Shown piece by piece: positions 11,460 through 22,800 of a stretch of DNA of 64,000 nucleotides. Location: contig CM077831.1 in NCBI GenBank assembly GCA_039720395.1, forward strand, positions 14,686,982 through 14,750,981, in the 5' to 3' direction. The translations under genes were made by a program, and so were the position numbers. Every line of letters begins with the position of its first letter. Position 1 is the first letter of the stretch. The notes under the pieces were generated by a model, which was not told the DNA's origin, did no database searches, and saw nothing but the letters and a program-made list of their open reading frames with translations. The DNA comes from Liquidambar formosana. Taxonomy: Eukaryota > Streptophyta > Magnoliopsida > Saxifragales > Altingiaceae.

Positions 11460-12830
11460 GCAGTGGTTGTTATATGCCCCAATACAGGAGATTGATTCGC
11501 AACGACACAATATTTTTAGAACAAAGTGCACAGTGAATCAGCGTGTTTGTGATTTAATTATTGACAGTGGAAGTACATAAAATATTGTGTCAAAGGAGAT
11601 GGTAGAAAAGTTGAAATTGTCAAAAGAGCAGCATCCTATGCCTTACAAAATTGGTTGGATTAAGGAGGTCGGTGAGGTTAAGGTAATAGAACATTGCAAA
11701 ATGCCTTTCTCTATTGGCAAAAATTATAAAGATGAAGTTATGTGTGATGTGGTAGAGTTGGATGCTTGTCATATGCTCCTTGGGAGGCCATGGCAGTCGG
11801 ATGTTGATGCACTCCATAGGGGACGAGCTAACACCTTGTCTTTTATTAAAGCTGGAGTTAAAATTACCTTGGTTCCAATGGGCAAAGATGGTCAGTCTAA
11901 AATTCCTACAGATAAGGGGCGGTTGTTTTTACTAGTACCAGATGTTGACTCTGACATCAAGGACACCGGTGAGGTTTATGCATTAGTAGTGAAAGGGGAT
12001 GATGTTCAACCAACTGGTGTACCAATTGAACTGCAGCCTCTTATAAAAGAATTTAGCCCTATTCTCACTCCCGAGCTCCCCGATGGATTGCCCCCAATGC
12101 GAGATATTCAACATCATATAGACCTCGTCCCTAGTGCTCGTTTACCCAATTTACCCCATTACAGAATGAGTCCAAGGGAGCATGAAATTTTGCAAGGTCA
12201 AGTAGAAGAGTTGATTCAAAAAGGGTTTATTCAAGAAAGTATAAGTCCCTGTGCTGTTCCAGCCTTATTAGTTCCAAAGAAGGATGGTAGTTGGCGTATG
12301 TGCATAGACAGTAGAGCCATTAACAAGATTACAGTTAAGTATCGATTTCCCATTCCACAATTGGATGATATGCTTGATATGTTAGAGGGGTCATCGGTAT
12401 TTTCTAAGTTGGATCTCAAGAGTGGCTACCACCAAATCAGAATTAGGCCTAGAGATGAGTGGAAGACAGCTTTTAAAACCAAGGAGGGTTTGTACGAATG
12501 GTTAGTAATGCCTTTTGGGCTATCTAATGCACCCAGCACTTTTATGCGACTTATGAACCAAGTATTGAAACCTTTCATTGGCAAATTTGTTGTCGTCTAT
12601 TTTGATGATATCTTGGTTTATAGCCACAATCAGCATGAGCACTTTCAACACCTTCATTCTGTCTTTACTGCTCTTCAAGAGCACAGCTTGCATGTGAACA
12701 TTAAAAAATGTAGTTTCATGACTGAAAGCTTAATTTTTCTGGATTATGTGGTGAGTTCTGAGGGCATTAAGGTGGACCAGGAAAAGGTTAGAACAATTCG
12801 AGACTAGCCTACTCCGAAGTCTACCCATAA
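11460..12830 (+). pseudogene. Gypsy pol: protease and reverse transcriptase
   Basis: The aspartic protease core DLIIDSGST lies at 11553-11577 and is followed immediately by a TAA where related elements carry a sense codon. The frame then continues from 11587 with HMLLGRPWQ. The RT blocks are intact from 12050: [48 protein letters not shown] and the catalytic YFDDILVY (12597-12620). A TAG at 12805 ends the open frame just before the connection domain. RT would make element cDNA in the particle; the stops mean no complete polyprotein. Confidence 0.92.
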
Positions 12831-13390
12831 AGTCCGTAGTTTTCACGGTCTGGCTACTTTCTACAGGCGTTTTGTGAAGAATTTTAGCGCTATTGCAGCA
12901 CCTTTAACAGATTGTATGAAGAAAAGACAGTTTGAGTGGACTGATGCAGCAGAGCAAAGTTTCGCATTACTTAAAGAGAAGCTTACAACAACTCCAGTGT
13001 TGGCTTTACCGAACTTTGATAAACTGTTTGAGCTTGATTGTGATGCTAGTTATATGGGAATTGGTGCTATGCTTTCTCAAGAAGGTAGACCAGTAGCTTA
13101 TTTTAGTGAAAAACTTAATGATGCCAGAAAGAAGTGGTCTGCGTATGAGGTCGAGTTGTATGCTGTTGTTCAGGCCTTGCGACACTGGGAGCACTATTTG
13201 GTGCAACGAGAGTTTATTCTGTATACTGATCATGAAGCACTCAAATACCTTAATGGCACTGCTTCAATTAATAGAATGCATGCTCGGTGGGTGGCTCGAT
13301 TGCAGTCCTTCACTTTTATTTTGAAACACAAATCGGGCCAATAGAATAAAGTTGCTGATGCATTAAGTAGGCGTGCTACTTTGCTCTTTA
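12830..13390 (+). pseudogene. Gypsy pol: RNase H domain
   Basis: Begins with [14 protein letters not shown], then the Ty3 RNase H core: [36 protein letters not shown] and [10 protein letters not shown]. It ends at the LSRR-like linker near 13370. A TAG at 13342 interrupts the frame. It is continuous in phase with much of the RT segment and would degrade the RNA of the RNA-DNA hybrid. Confidence 0.9.
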
Positions 13391-13399
13391 CTTTACATA

Positions 13400-14690
13400 G
13401 TGAAGTTTGGGGTTTTGAGTATTTAAAAGAGTTGTATGCAGGTGATGAAGATTTCAATGAAATATGGGCTAACTGCATACCGGGAAAACCTGGCCTGAGG
13501 ATTTTCATATCCAAGATGGTTTCCTTTTCAAAGGTAGTCGTCTTTGTATTCCTCGGACTTCCCTTCGTGAATATCTTATTCGAGAACTACATTCTGGTGG
13601 TCTAGGAGGACATTTGGGGCGTGATAAAAGTACTGCACAGGTTGAGGAGCGGTATTACTGGCCACAACTGAAGCGTGATGTGAGACAGTTTGTGTAGCAG
13701 TGTTATATTTGTCAAACCGCGAAAGGGCAATCTCAAAATACAGGTTTGTATACTCCTTTGCCAGTTCCTAATGCGCCTTTGGAGGATGCATCTATGGATT
13801 TTTTTGTGGAGCTTCCAAGGACTCAACGCGGGGTGGATTCTATTATGGTTGTGGTTGACCGTTTCTCCAAGATGGCACACTTCATTCCCTGTAAAAAGAC
13901 TCATGATGCTTCAAATGTAGACACCTTGTTTTTCAAAGAAGTGGTTCGTTTGCACGATGTGCCAAAAACCATTACTTCTAATCATGACAGCAAGTTTCTT
14001 CGTCATTTTTGGCGTACTCTGTGGAAGCGACTTGATACCACCCTTCAGTTTAGTAGTACTTGTCATCCTCAGACTGATGGGCAGACAGAGGTCGTGAATA
14101 GAACTTTGGGCAATCTGCTTCGTTGTTATGTTGGAGATAAGCCAAAACAGTGGGATACTTATTTAGCACAGGCGGAGTTTGCATACAACAATATGGTGAA
14201 CAGGTCTTCTGGTAAGTCCCATTTTGAGATTGTTTACCATCGGGTTCCTACTCATACCTTGGATTTGGTTCCTCTCCCTAAACTGCCTGGGATGAATGTT
14301 GCTGGTTATTTGGTGGATAATTTTGTAGACGTACACTCTAATGTCAAGAAGAAATTAGAAGAAGCCAATGCAAAGTACAAGGCAAATGCAAATAAACATC
14401 ATCGTTTGAAGGTTTTCCATGAAGGCGATCAAGTGATGGTTCATCTTCGCAAGGAGCATTTTCCAGTTGGCATATATAATAAATTGAAGATGAAGAAAAT
14501 TGGGCCGTGCCAGATTTTAAAGAAAATTAATGACAATGCTTATGTTGTTGATTTGCCATCAGAGTTTAATATTTCAAATACCTTCAATGTTAAGGATTTG
14601 TTTGAGTTTCATCCTTCTGAGTCCTTAACTGTATTGAACTCGAGGGCGAGTTCTTTTCAAGCAGAGGAGCCTGATGTAGAACAAATCTAG
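13400..14690 (+). pseudogene. Gypsy pol: integrase
   Basis: The H-H-C-C zinc-binding region is seen around 13605-13730 (GHLGRDKS..., C..CQ), with a frame change and a TAG at 13696. The catalytic core follows in one open frame to 14690: [16 protein letters not shown] (first Asp), a second Asp region altered from the usual SDRD to SNHD, and [16 protein letters not shown] (Glu). The C-terminal part ([22 protein letters not shown]) is the usual beta-barrel, and no chromodomain follows. It would insert cDNA into the genome. Confidence 0.9.
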
Positions 14691-15022
14691 TTAGTTTCCT
14701 ACCTAGATTTGCTTAGGACCAAATCTAGTTAGATTCCTAACTAGGTTTGTTTCCTTTCCTATTTTATTGCTTTCCTAAGTTTAGTAGAATTCTTTTTCCT
14801 AGTTTACTTAGAGTTCAAGTATTAGTTTGCTTTCCTAAATTTAGTAGAATTCCTTTTCCTAGTTTAATTAGAGTTCAAGTATTAGTTCTTTATAAATAGG
14901 TCTGTAACCTACGGGCAAGGATACAACTTTTGATCAATAAAATTTTAGAGAGTTTATTTTATTTTCTTTGTTCTTATTTTACAAGAAGACAGTGCTCTTC
15001 TTTTGCTACTTCCGCTACGCCA
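14672..15022 (+). repeat. 3' LTR of the Gypsy element
   Basis: Starts TGATGTAGAAC just after a purine-rich tract (GCAGAGGAGCC, 14661-14671) that is the likely polypurine primer. It ends CGCTACGCCA and carries the same 60-bp internal duplication as the 5' LTR. Confidence 0.93.
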
Positions 15023-15834
15023 CGTTTGGAGTTGTCCTTTTACCATATTGCTGCTTAAGTTTAGGGCTTTTGATTATGCTTTTAATTATAATTTTTCTAT
15101 TTTTGGAATTTTTAATATTTTTCCTTATTTTAGTTATTTCTTTCCTAAAGTTATAAATAGTTCTAGTCGAATTAGGTTTTGCAACCTATATAAAAGCTAT
15201 TTCTTTTCATTGTAAGGTTAACTTTCATTCAATAAAGAATTTTCTTTCTGAGATCTCATTCTCTGAACTCGTGGATTCGAGTGTGTTACTTTTTTGTTTG
15301 TAGATTCAAACAATTTTCCAAAAAGCAGGTGGTGCCCTATTTCTTCATAAGCTTCCGCTACGTCACTATATAGCCCAACAATTAGATTCACAAAATACAA
15401 ATCACTAAATGAAGTTTTGAAGTATAGCTAAACTAATATTAGGTTCACCTGATGATAATAAAACGATTGTTATTGATTATATTTTATTTTTTTTTAAAAA
15501 AAATGAAAATTTTGGATGGAATAGAAATTATTATTGGATCAACTTATTTTTGGCATGTATCGCCTAGGAATGCAACTCGATCCATGCTATAGGGAAATCC
15601 AGACCTGACCAAATTAATTTGGTCCTTTAAAAAATAAACCAAATCCGACTGAAAGTAGTATCAGACTAAACAAAGAAAAAATGGTTTGGCTTGGTTCGAT
15701 TTTTGGCTTTTTTTTTTTTTTTTTTTTTTTTTTTTTGTAAAAGGTAAGAACTTTATTGAATAAGTATTATTATTCATTGAATAATATTTATATATAGAGT
15801 ATAATATATTAATATTAACATATATTATATATAT

Positions 15835-16222
15835 GGGAAGGGATCCGTTTACTCTAGTGTAAAATTTTTTACTCTTACACCCCTTAATATCTTTTTATAA
15901 GAATAATATTTCGCTAATCTAACCGTTGGATTAGGTTCTCTATTCATGTACATCATGCATGCCAAATTTCAAGTAAATCAGATATTAGAAGCTATATCAT
16001 TAACAAAGTGCCCCAAATTATAGTTTTATTTATATAAAAAAAATGTGAGTTTACAGATCAAATACTTCTCGATATCGGATTTGCTTAAAATTTGGCATGT
16101 ATGACGTGCATGAATAAAGAACCTAATCTAACGATTGGATTGGTGAAATATTATTCACACAAAAAAATATTGAGAAGTGTAAGAGTAAAAAGTTTTACAT
16201 GAGATGTAAACGGATCCCTCCC
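15835..16222. mobile_element. MITE with long terminal inverted repeats
   Basis: The left end GGGAAGGGATCCGTTTAC...AAAATTTTTTACTCTTACAC is matched by the inverted right end (...GTAAGAGTAAAAAGTTTTACATGAGATGTAAACGGATCCCTCCC). Internal sequence is also largely palindromic (CCGTTGGATTAGGTTCT against AACCTAATCTAACGATTGG). It is 388 bp, inserted in a TA-rich tract, so the TSD is ambiguous. A half copy of the family lies in intron 1 of the TIR-NBS-LRR gene. Confidence 0.8.
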
Positions 16223-16584
16223 TTATATATATATATATTAGTTCTTGAGAATTCGATCTAATTCAGTTCTATAACCCTCTAAACCATGGACTAGATTGAA
16301 GTAATCAATTCTTATAAATTTAAAACCAAAACCAGATTGAATATTGTTTGGACCGGATCAAATGGCTCAGATCGGTCCTGCTCTCAAGCTTACCCATAGT
16401 ATATCGCCTATATAAAAAGATTATCAAATTCAACAATTAAATTTGCAAAATACAAATCAAAACATCGAATTCTGGAGGGCTCCTAAAAAATTATTTGGTT
16501 CACCTTGTAATAAAAAGACTATATCTATATATATATACTAATATAGCTCACTTTATCTATTGTAACCCTTGTAATCTCTGTTAT

Positions 16585-16745
16585 GAGAAGAACTTCCATG
16601 GAACCGTTGCATGGCTACGTGGTGCAACCAGCCAATCATAATCAAGCAAAGTGGAATTATGGGGCCACAAAGTCCAATCCTACTTGGATGTGATTGGTTG
16701 GTTGAACCATGTAACCCATGCCACGGTTACATGGAAGTTTTCCTC
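16585..16745. mobile_element. Short inverted-repeat MITE, about 161 bp
   Basis: The left arm GAGAAGAACTTCCATGGAACCG is mirrored by the right arm (reverse complement GAGGAAAACTTCCATGTAACCG). The inner parts (ACCAGCCAATCA against TGATTGGTTGGT) also pair. Flanks CTCTGTTAT (16576-16584) and TTCTGTTAC (16746-16754) look like a diverged 9-bp target-site duplication, which would suit a Mutator-type origin. Confidence 0.6.
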
Positions 16746-16757
16746 TTCTGTTACATA

Positions 16758-16790
16758 CTAGTGGGAGACACGTGCTTTGCACGTGCCCGT
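16758..16790 (-). mobile_element. Candidate Helitron 3' terminus
   Basis: Read on the - strand, a GC-rich hairpin (CACGTGC-TTT-GCACGTG) lies just inside a terminal CTAG next to a T, as in plant Helitrons. On the + strand this is A, then CTAG at 16758-16761, then GGGAGACACGTGC. The matching 5' TC end to the right was not found, so the element's extent is unknown. Confidence 0.4.
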
Positions 16791-16799
16791 TTGTCTTTT

Positions 16800-18237
16800 T
16801 ATAATATCTCTGTTTGTAGACTTCTAGGTTGGGGTTTTTTCCTTTCTCCCACTTGCCCCTTGGCCATCAGCATTTGTAGTATACCTATGGGCTATCTATC
16901 TACTGCTTTAGAATGAGATTTTAAACGTTGGGGAGAATTTTTTATATACCCCAACTCAGAAAGGGGATGGACTAAGCTAATAACGAATGAGAGATATAAC
17001 CTCACTAATGATATCCACAACCACCAGGATTCACTACTTAGTAGATTCGAAAATGTTAGGCCATGAATTTTGCAACTCCATCAGCAAGCCAAAAAGGAAA
17101 AAAGAGGAAAACCCACACCATACCAAAGGTCTAATGAGTTTATTAAATTTATCAATTGAATTACCCAGGAGCTTTCTTGCCTTGCTAAACAATAGAAGAT
17201 ACACTCAAGAACTTTGCATACTCTAAATATTCCAAAATTCTAAGCATTGATTAATAAGTATAAAAATATATAGGCATGATCAACAAATTATACGATACCA
17301 AATCACTTAGTCGCGTCTCCCATTCAACTACCCTAGCAGGCAATGTGTATGATCCTACACTAAATGGTTTTAATTAACTCCACTACGCTATAATGGCATT
17401 AAAAACTCACCTCCATCTAATGGTTTATTGAACTTTAATGCTCCAAATCAATCCTTACCTCCAACTATCCATTTCTTTCAAAAGAACATATTGCTGGGGA
17501 AAACTCCTTTAAGTAAAAAAAGCAAAAACATTTAATTTGAAATTTAAAGAAAAGATTAAAGACATCACTTTTTTTTTTTTGGTGGGCGTACTCCATTAGA
17601 TAGTGAAGGCAATGTAAAGCATACGTGAGGGATTCATGGTTCGCATGAACTTACCTAGTCCATATGAATTATGGATCATATAGCCAGAGATTTGCGCAAA
17701 AGGTTTCCTCATCATTAAAGTGGGCATTGTAAATTTTAATGCCCAAGCAAAGAGAAATTTAACATGGGCCTTCTAAATTTTAATTCCGACATGAACTCTT
17801 GGTTAAGATCAAAATGAAATTAAAGAATCATCAATATTATGTCAAATCCTGGAATTTATACATAAAATGAATTCAAAAGTTCTATACGTACATTTTCAAT
17901 TATGAAGAAGCAAGTTTTGGACCAACTGCCTTCTCTCAGTTTTTCTTTCCTTAGTTACCACTTACCATAGGGTACATCATACAAATATAATATTTGTCGA
18001 AATTGAATTGAAAGATGTACTAAAATACCAATCACCAACAACCGATACACACAACTCTAAAAAATGAGTTGCATTTGTATAAGAATTTATTTATGCTTGC
18101 CCGTTTAATTCTATTGACATTGATGACCCAAAATATAGCTCTCACTAAACTGTACCATACACAAAAATCAGTTAAATGTTTACTTGGAGCTTCCTACTAC
18201 ATAACAAATTTAATGAAATATAATAATTGTTGGTAAT
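16800..18237. other. AT-rich spacer, no gene seen
   Basis: No recognised coding sequence, RNA gene or terminal repeat. It may be interior to the element ending at 16758. Confidence 0.4.
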
Positions 18238-19872
18238 TGAACTAGAAGGAAAACAAAGCGCAGAATGAATTGATAAACAAACTTTTCCTGATCAATTCCA
18301 CCGCTCATGAATCTAATTATGCTTAAACACAAACAAAACCCTAACTAGAAGGGGGTAGAATTACTTACAGCTTGAATCCAGATAACAGCGTAGTAGCAAT
18401 CCAAGTGTATTGCTTCCAACGGTATTCACACCTAGCTAGAGCTTGAAGTCCTTTCCTTTTTTCCCATGTTGATGCTAGAGCAAGAAAAGAGAGGAGAGAG
18501 AGAGAGCCCTTGAAATTTTCGGCCAACACTTGGGAGACTCCAAGAGGGTGTTCAAGTGATGATGTCATCACATCATAAGAGGCTTTAAATAGCCTCCAAC
18601 TAGGGCCAGTGAAGGGGGATATTCCAAACACTAATAGGTTTATGTAATTACTCCTAATTACACAATAATCTCTCTAGTTTATATCTCATACAACTTGCCC
18701 CCTTAAGAACTATTCTTTTATTCACTTATACCCTTTCTCTCATAGACTTTCAAGCTCTCTTAGCATGATCAGTGTATGACCCATTGGGTTCACATCATCA
18801 AGTAGTAGGGATAGCACGAGGTGTGCACAATGGAACTCTTTCCATTAAGGGTCAAATTAGAACTCTTTCCAATTCTCTAATTGATTATAACTAGTTTATA
18901 CCAATTAGGACTTCTACTAACCATGAATAACACCTAGCATATGGCTCATGGTGTGGTCCTTAATGAGGTGAATAGATTTCTAACAAAGAACCCTTCTATT
19001 ATAGTTTATAGATTATAATTACATCCTTCCATCCATTCAATGTCTCCAATTAAACTAATAGGACATGGAATTCTGTCAATTCCCTAGTTCAATTAATTTA
19101 TACTCATTCATGAATATCAACTCAATAATGAACTTATGGAAACTCCTTTCCATATTCATTCCACCATGGGCCCATGGATTTAATGAGTTATATCACTGAA
19201 TGATATATGAAACATTCTCTCTCTTTTTCCTGAGAGTGATGAATTCCTTGTTGATCACTCACATGCCTTCACACGCATAGCAGTAGGACTAATGAACACC
19301 CTTGCAGACCCATAATTAGGATCTGCACTTAGTGTTATCAAACTTCTAAAGTTATGTGCATAAAACAACTATGGTGTCTCATATCTAAGGATAACTTGTA
19401 CCACTATAACAATGAGAAACTGATTGACAGGCAAGTTAAAACTCTATTTAATTTATCTCATATCTTTGGTCACATTCAGTATACCTATTCTATAATAGAC
19501 ACTCACTTGTTGGTTGTAGTGTCTACACACAAATAGCTTGAGACTAGCTATCCTCCTATAGAGTCAACCTGACAAGTGCTAGTCCTATAATTTATTACTG
19601 TCCATCATAGTGAACCTTCAATTAAGAATGATTTAAGAGTTTTGTATAAAGATATATTTACAGTCTCAAAATTACAACCCTTTATAATTTCATATTCTCA
19701 ACTCTAACTCCATGGGCATATTATGTAAATATAAATTATGCATATAAATATAATAGAATAAGCTCTTTTATTAAATCAATAATAAATGTGACATATGTAA
19801 ATGAAATCAAATGATTGTTCTTAATCCATAAATAATCATCTCTATGATTGGCTCTAGGACATAATCCTAACA
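18238..19872 (-). mobile_element. Large solo LTR, about 1.6 kb
   Basis: Begins TGTTGGTAATTG and ends CATAATCCTAACA, flanked by ATAAT (18233-18237) and ATAAC (19873-19877), a one-mismatch TSD. No gag or pol sequence is present. On the - strand it reads TGTTAGGATTATGTCC... and is followed by several hundred bases without open frames, in the style of long LTRs of LARD or large Gypsy elements. Orientation is inferred from a TATA-like site on that strand (GGCTATTTAAAGCC, near 18590). Confidence 0.7.
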
Positions 19873-19879
19873 ATAACTC

Positions 19880-22800
19880 CTAGATTAATGTACAAGGAAA
19901 AAATATGGTTAGGCAAAAAGTCGCATCAAACACATGAAAAATGAAGAACGATGATGAATTCACAGAAATGATCAAACAAATCATACACTGTCATTATGCT
20001 TTCATCTTCATAGAGCTACTCAACCTGAAGATAAAATAATATGAGACTAACAATGGAAACTCTTTGATTTTTAGTAGGATTTTCAATAGAAAGGATGCAC
20101 GAAATAAGATACAATTATCACAAGATTAGTAAAGAAAAACACTATAACAGGGCCAAGAAAATAAAATTGAAAGCTTACAAAATTAAATTCCTCTTTATTA
20201 TATATGCAGTTATACAACCCAAGGGAAAAAAAAAAAAAAAAAAAAAAAAAATTCGTTTAATTTTATGATAATGAAATCATTATTCAAAGAATTTATATAA
20301 TATCGCTTACCTATAAGCATAGCTGACCAAATTATATTTTGAAAGTTTATAATTGGTTGCACATGGAACTAAATGAACCAAACCCTTTTCGCATGGCTTG
20401 CTTGTTTCATATGTCAAATTTTATGTAATTAAATTGTGATATTCACTGATTGATAATGAAATTTAAATGAAATTGCATACCACAACAATAATAATGAACA
20501 AGATACCATTATATATGACGAAAATTGAGTACTAAAAACAAGGTGTACAAATGATGTTCATATCCACGAGACAACCATCAAATAAAGTTCTTTCTTTGTT
20601 CCTTTTTCTTTCGTTCAATCATATACCATTTGGTGTATCATTTCAACATCAAATCCAAGTTGAAAAATACTTGAGTACTTGACCTCACCTCATAAGAAAA
20701 TTCTACATAAGTATAATAATAAATTAATAATAGCTAAGACACACATGTATCATAAACCAAGTTGTGCCATCAGATCTATACTCTCTTCTAATAAAGAGGT
20801 TTTTTACTGCTATACCCCATTCCAGCCAGCATAGATGATAATGATGCAATTAATGACATAGAAAGGAGGATTGGTTAGCATGTCAATCCAAAGTGACTTA
20901 TTTCCTAATATTTCGAACTGGTTAGTATAGAACAAATTGCATAACTTATAAAAACGAAAAATGATTGAAGCTTTATATACAAAATGGACAAAAGAGAAAG
21001 CGTTAAGAAAAACCACTTACCTAAAACTAAAAAATAAACAACCCAGTAATAAAAACTAATTATTGTGTAAATTTAAATATAAAAAGAAGCAAAAAAAAAA
21101 AGCCCTAGATTACCCAATATCAATTATACATATATACATGAATAAATAGAAAGGAAAAAAAATGAATGAATGCGCCTTGAACCAAATCAACAATGAAATC
21201 GTAAACAAACATACGGAGTACAATTCCACAATTAAAGAAGAATTCTTTTCTCCTTTTTTTTTTTTTTTTAATTTTAATTTTATTATTTATAATGAAGATT
21301 AGCATCCTCTCCATCAAACACTCTTGATGATCAAACTCAAAAACGTGGAAATCACCCACCATCTTCAAAAATAACAAAGCCAAAAAAGATAAAAATTTTG
21401 AATAACAATAATATAATTTTGCCTGTTATTCCCACGCCTTCACCATGAGGGCAAGTGAGACCTAACATCCTAACTATGTTGGTAGCTTAAGCCCTTCAAA
21501 TCACATGCTGCACCCATAGCACGTTCTATATAAGAAGTCAACAAATATCACTTAACTACATCCAGCTACACAACAACCAAAAGGGAAAAATTGAAGGTAC
21601 GTTATAAAGAAGCAGTCTTTTTTTTTTCTTTTTTTCCTTTTTTTTTTTAAGTGGTTTTACATATAAAAATAAAAATGCAAAGAAAACGAAGGTATCATGC
21701 ACTTGATAGCTGGGGCACATATCAATCACAAGATGAGTCCTAACAGTCCTATGTCATAGTTAACTAATTCACAAAATTTAAAAGGAAAATATATATTAAG
21801 AGAGAAAAAAATTCCATAATTACACGAGACAATGCAACAATAAATAATGTTCAAAAATCAAATTTTAAAAAAAATTTTAGTCGAATTTTTTCCATACTAA
21901 TACATTCTCAATTTCAACTTTTCCACAAATCATCCAAAATCACAAATCATTACCATAGCTAAAGATTCAAGAACACAAATATGACTCGGGCAGGGTCTTG
22001 CCCAATGACATACAATTTGGATATGGAAGCGATTGACACATTAAGGGAGCATTGCAAGAGAAATGAATTTGGGATTTTGATTCAAGAGGAAGAAACAAAC
22101 ATATCGATCCTCAAGGAAAGGCAAAAGATAAACTATACATACTAAAGAGGTGGCGGGAAGGTTCATCGTGGAAGGGGCCCTTCGTAGGCAAGAGCATAGA
22201 CACCTGAAATCTCACCTCAGCAACTGATGCAATTTATCACTTATCATAGCTTCTTATTTTTTCACTCATCTCAGTGAACATATATAGCTTCAAATACCCA
22301 TTATGTGTTACAGAACAGGTTGAGTTTGTGTTAGTTCCAACCATATATCCCAAAAAAGTTCATTGTTTAGTGTAGCACAAAACAGTTAAAACAAATAGTT
22401 GCAACATCTAGCTAGTTCCATGCAGCACTTGTAGTTGTCTTCACAACAGCGCAACCATACTTGGTTTGACAAACATCTATTGGACTGCTTCACATTGTTT
22501 GGGATAAAAGCTAAAAGTTACATTTACATAATATAAGGCAACATTAGGCTTCAAGAATTCCAATACCACCCCCACCCCCCAAGTATATATATATTCTCTC
22601 ATGGTATTCAGCATCACATACAATAGAACATCAGCCACGGTCCTCCAAGACAATTCAAAATACAAGATAAAGCCAGATAAATCCATAAAGTGTCAACAAT
22701 TGCTCAGTTGGCAGATCTCAGCTCACACACATGCATTACAAAATCAATATCCATGACTTACACAAGTAAAACGAACCAAGATTTTGACAATTTAACTAAT

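Larger units (their letters stand above)
9789..15022 (+). mobile_element. Ty3/Gypsy LTR retrotransposon, probable CRM clade, complete but mutated
   Basis: A complete element with 5' LTR 9789-10142, 3' LTR 14672-15022 and TSD CGTTT at 9784-9788 and 15023-15027. Between the LTRs lie gag, zinc knuckle, protease, RT, RNase H and integrase in the Gypsy order. LTRs begin with TGATG, a terminus known in CRM (centromeric) retrotransposons. The integrase sequence ([20 protein letters not shown]) and the lack of an obvious chromodomain also suit CRM. The reading frame has several stops, so this copy is defective. By eye the LTRs differ at about a dozen sites plus one 3-base gap. Confidence 0.93.
9514..15365 (+). 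mobile_element. Solo LTR, about 613 bp, interrupted by a Gypsy element
   Basis: The two pieces 9514-9788 and 15028-15365 form one LTR once the inserted Gypsy element and one CGTTT duplication are removed. It starts TGATGTAGAATAG and ends CTTCCGCTACGTCA, and is flanked by CTATA at 9509-9513 and 15366-15370. A TATA-like site, CAACCTATATAAAAG, lies near 15185. Termini resemble those of the Gypsy element inside it, so the two are probably related families. No internal coding region of its own remains, as expected after LTR-LTR recombination. Confidence 0.85.
9180..15470. repeat. Second foldback element, split by the nested LTR insertions
   Basis: Sequence at about 9180-9513 (ATCTAATGATTTGTATCTTGCG ... 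GATCTGAGATCAAG...) continues after the LTR-retrotransposon block at about 15371-15470 (CCCAACAATTAGATTCAC ... ACAAATCACTAAATG). It forms an inverted repeat like the 8780-9060 element and shares its motifs. Only the outer parts belong to it; 9514-15365 is inserted LTR material. A third fragment of the family is seen near 16400-16510. Confidence 0.5.

Noticed and set aside
21981..22145. 54-codon ORF starting MTRAGSCPMTYNLDMEAI with normal-looking codon use
   Set aside because: No recognised family, no upstream or downstream exon found, and the length is within chance expectation.
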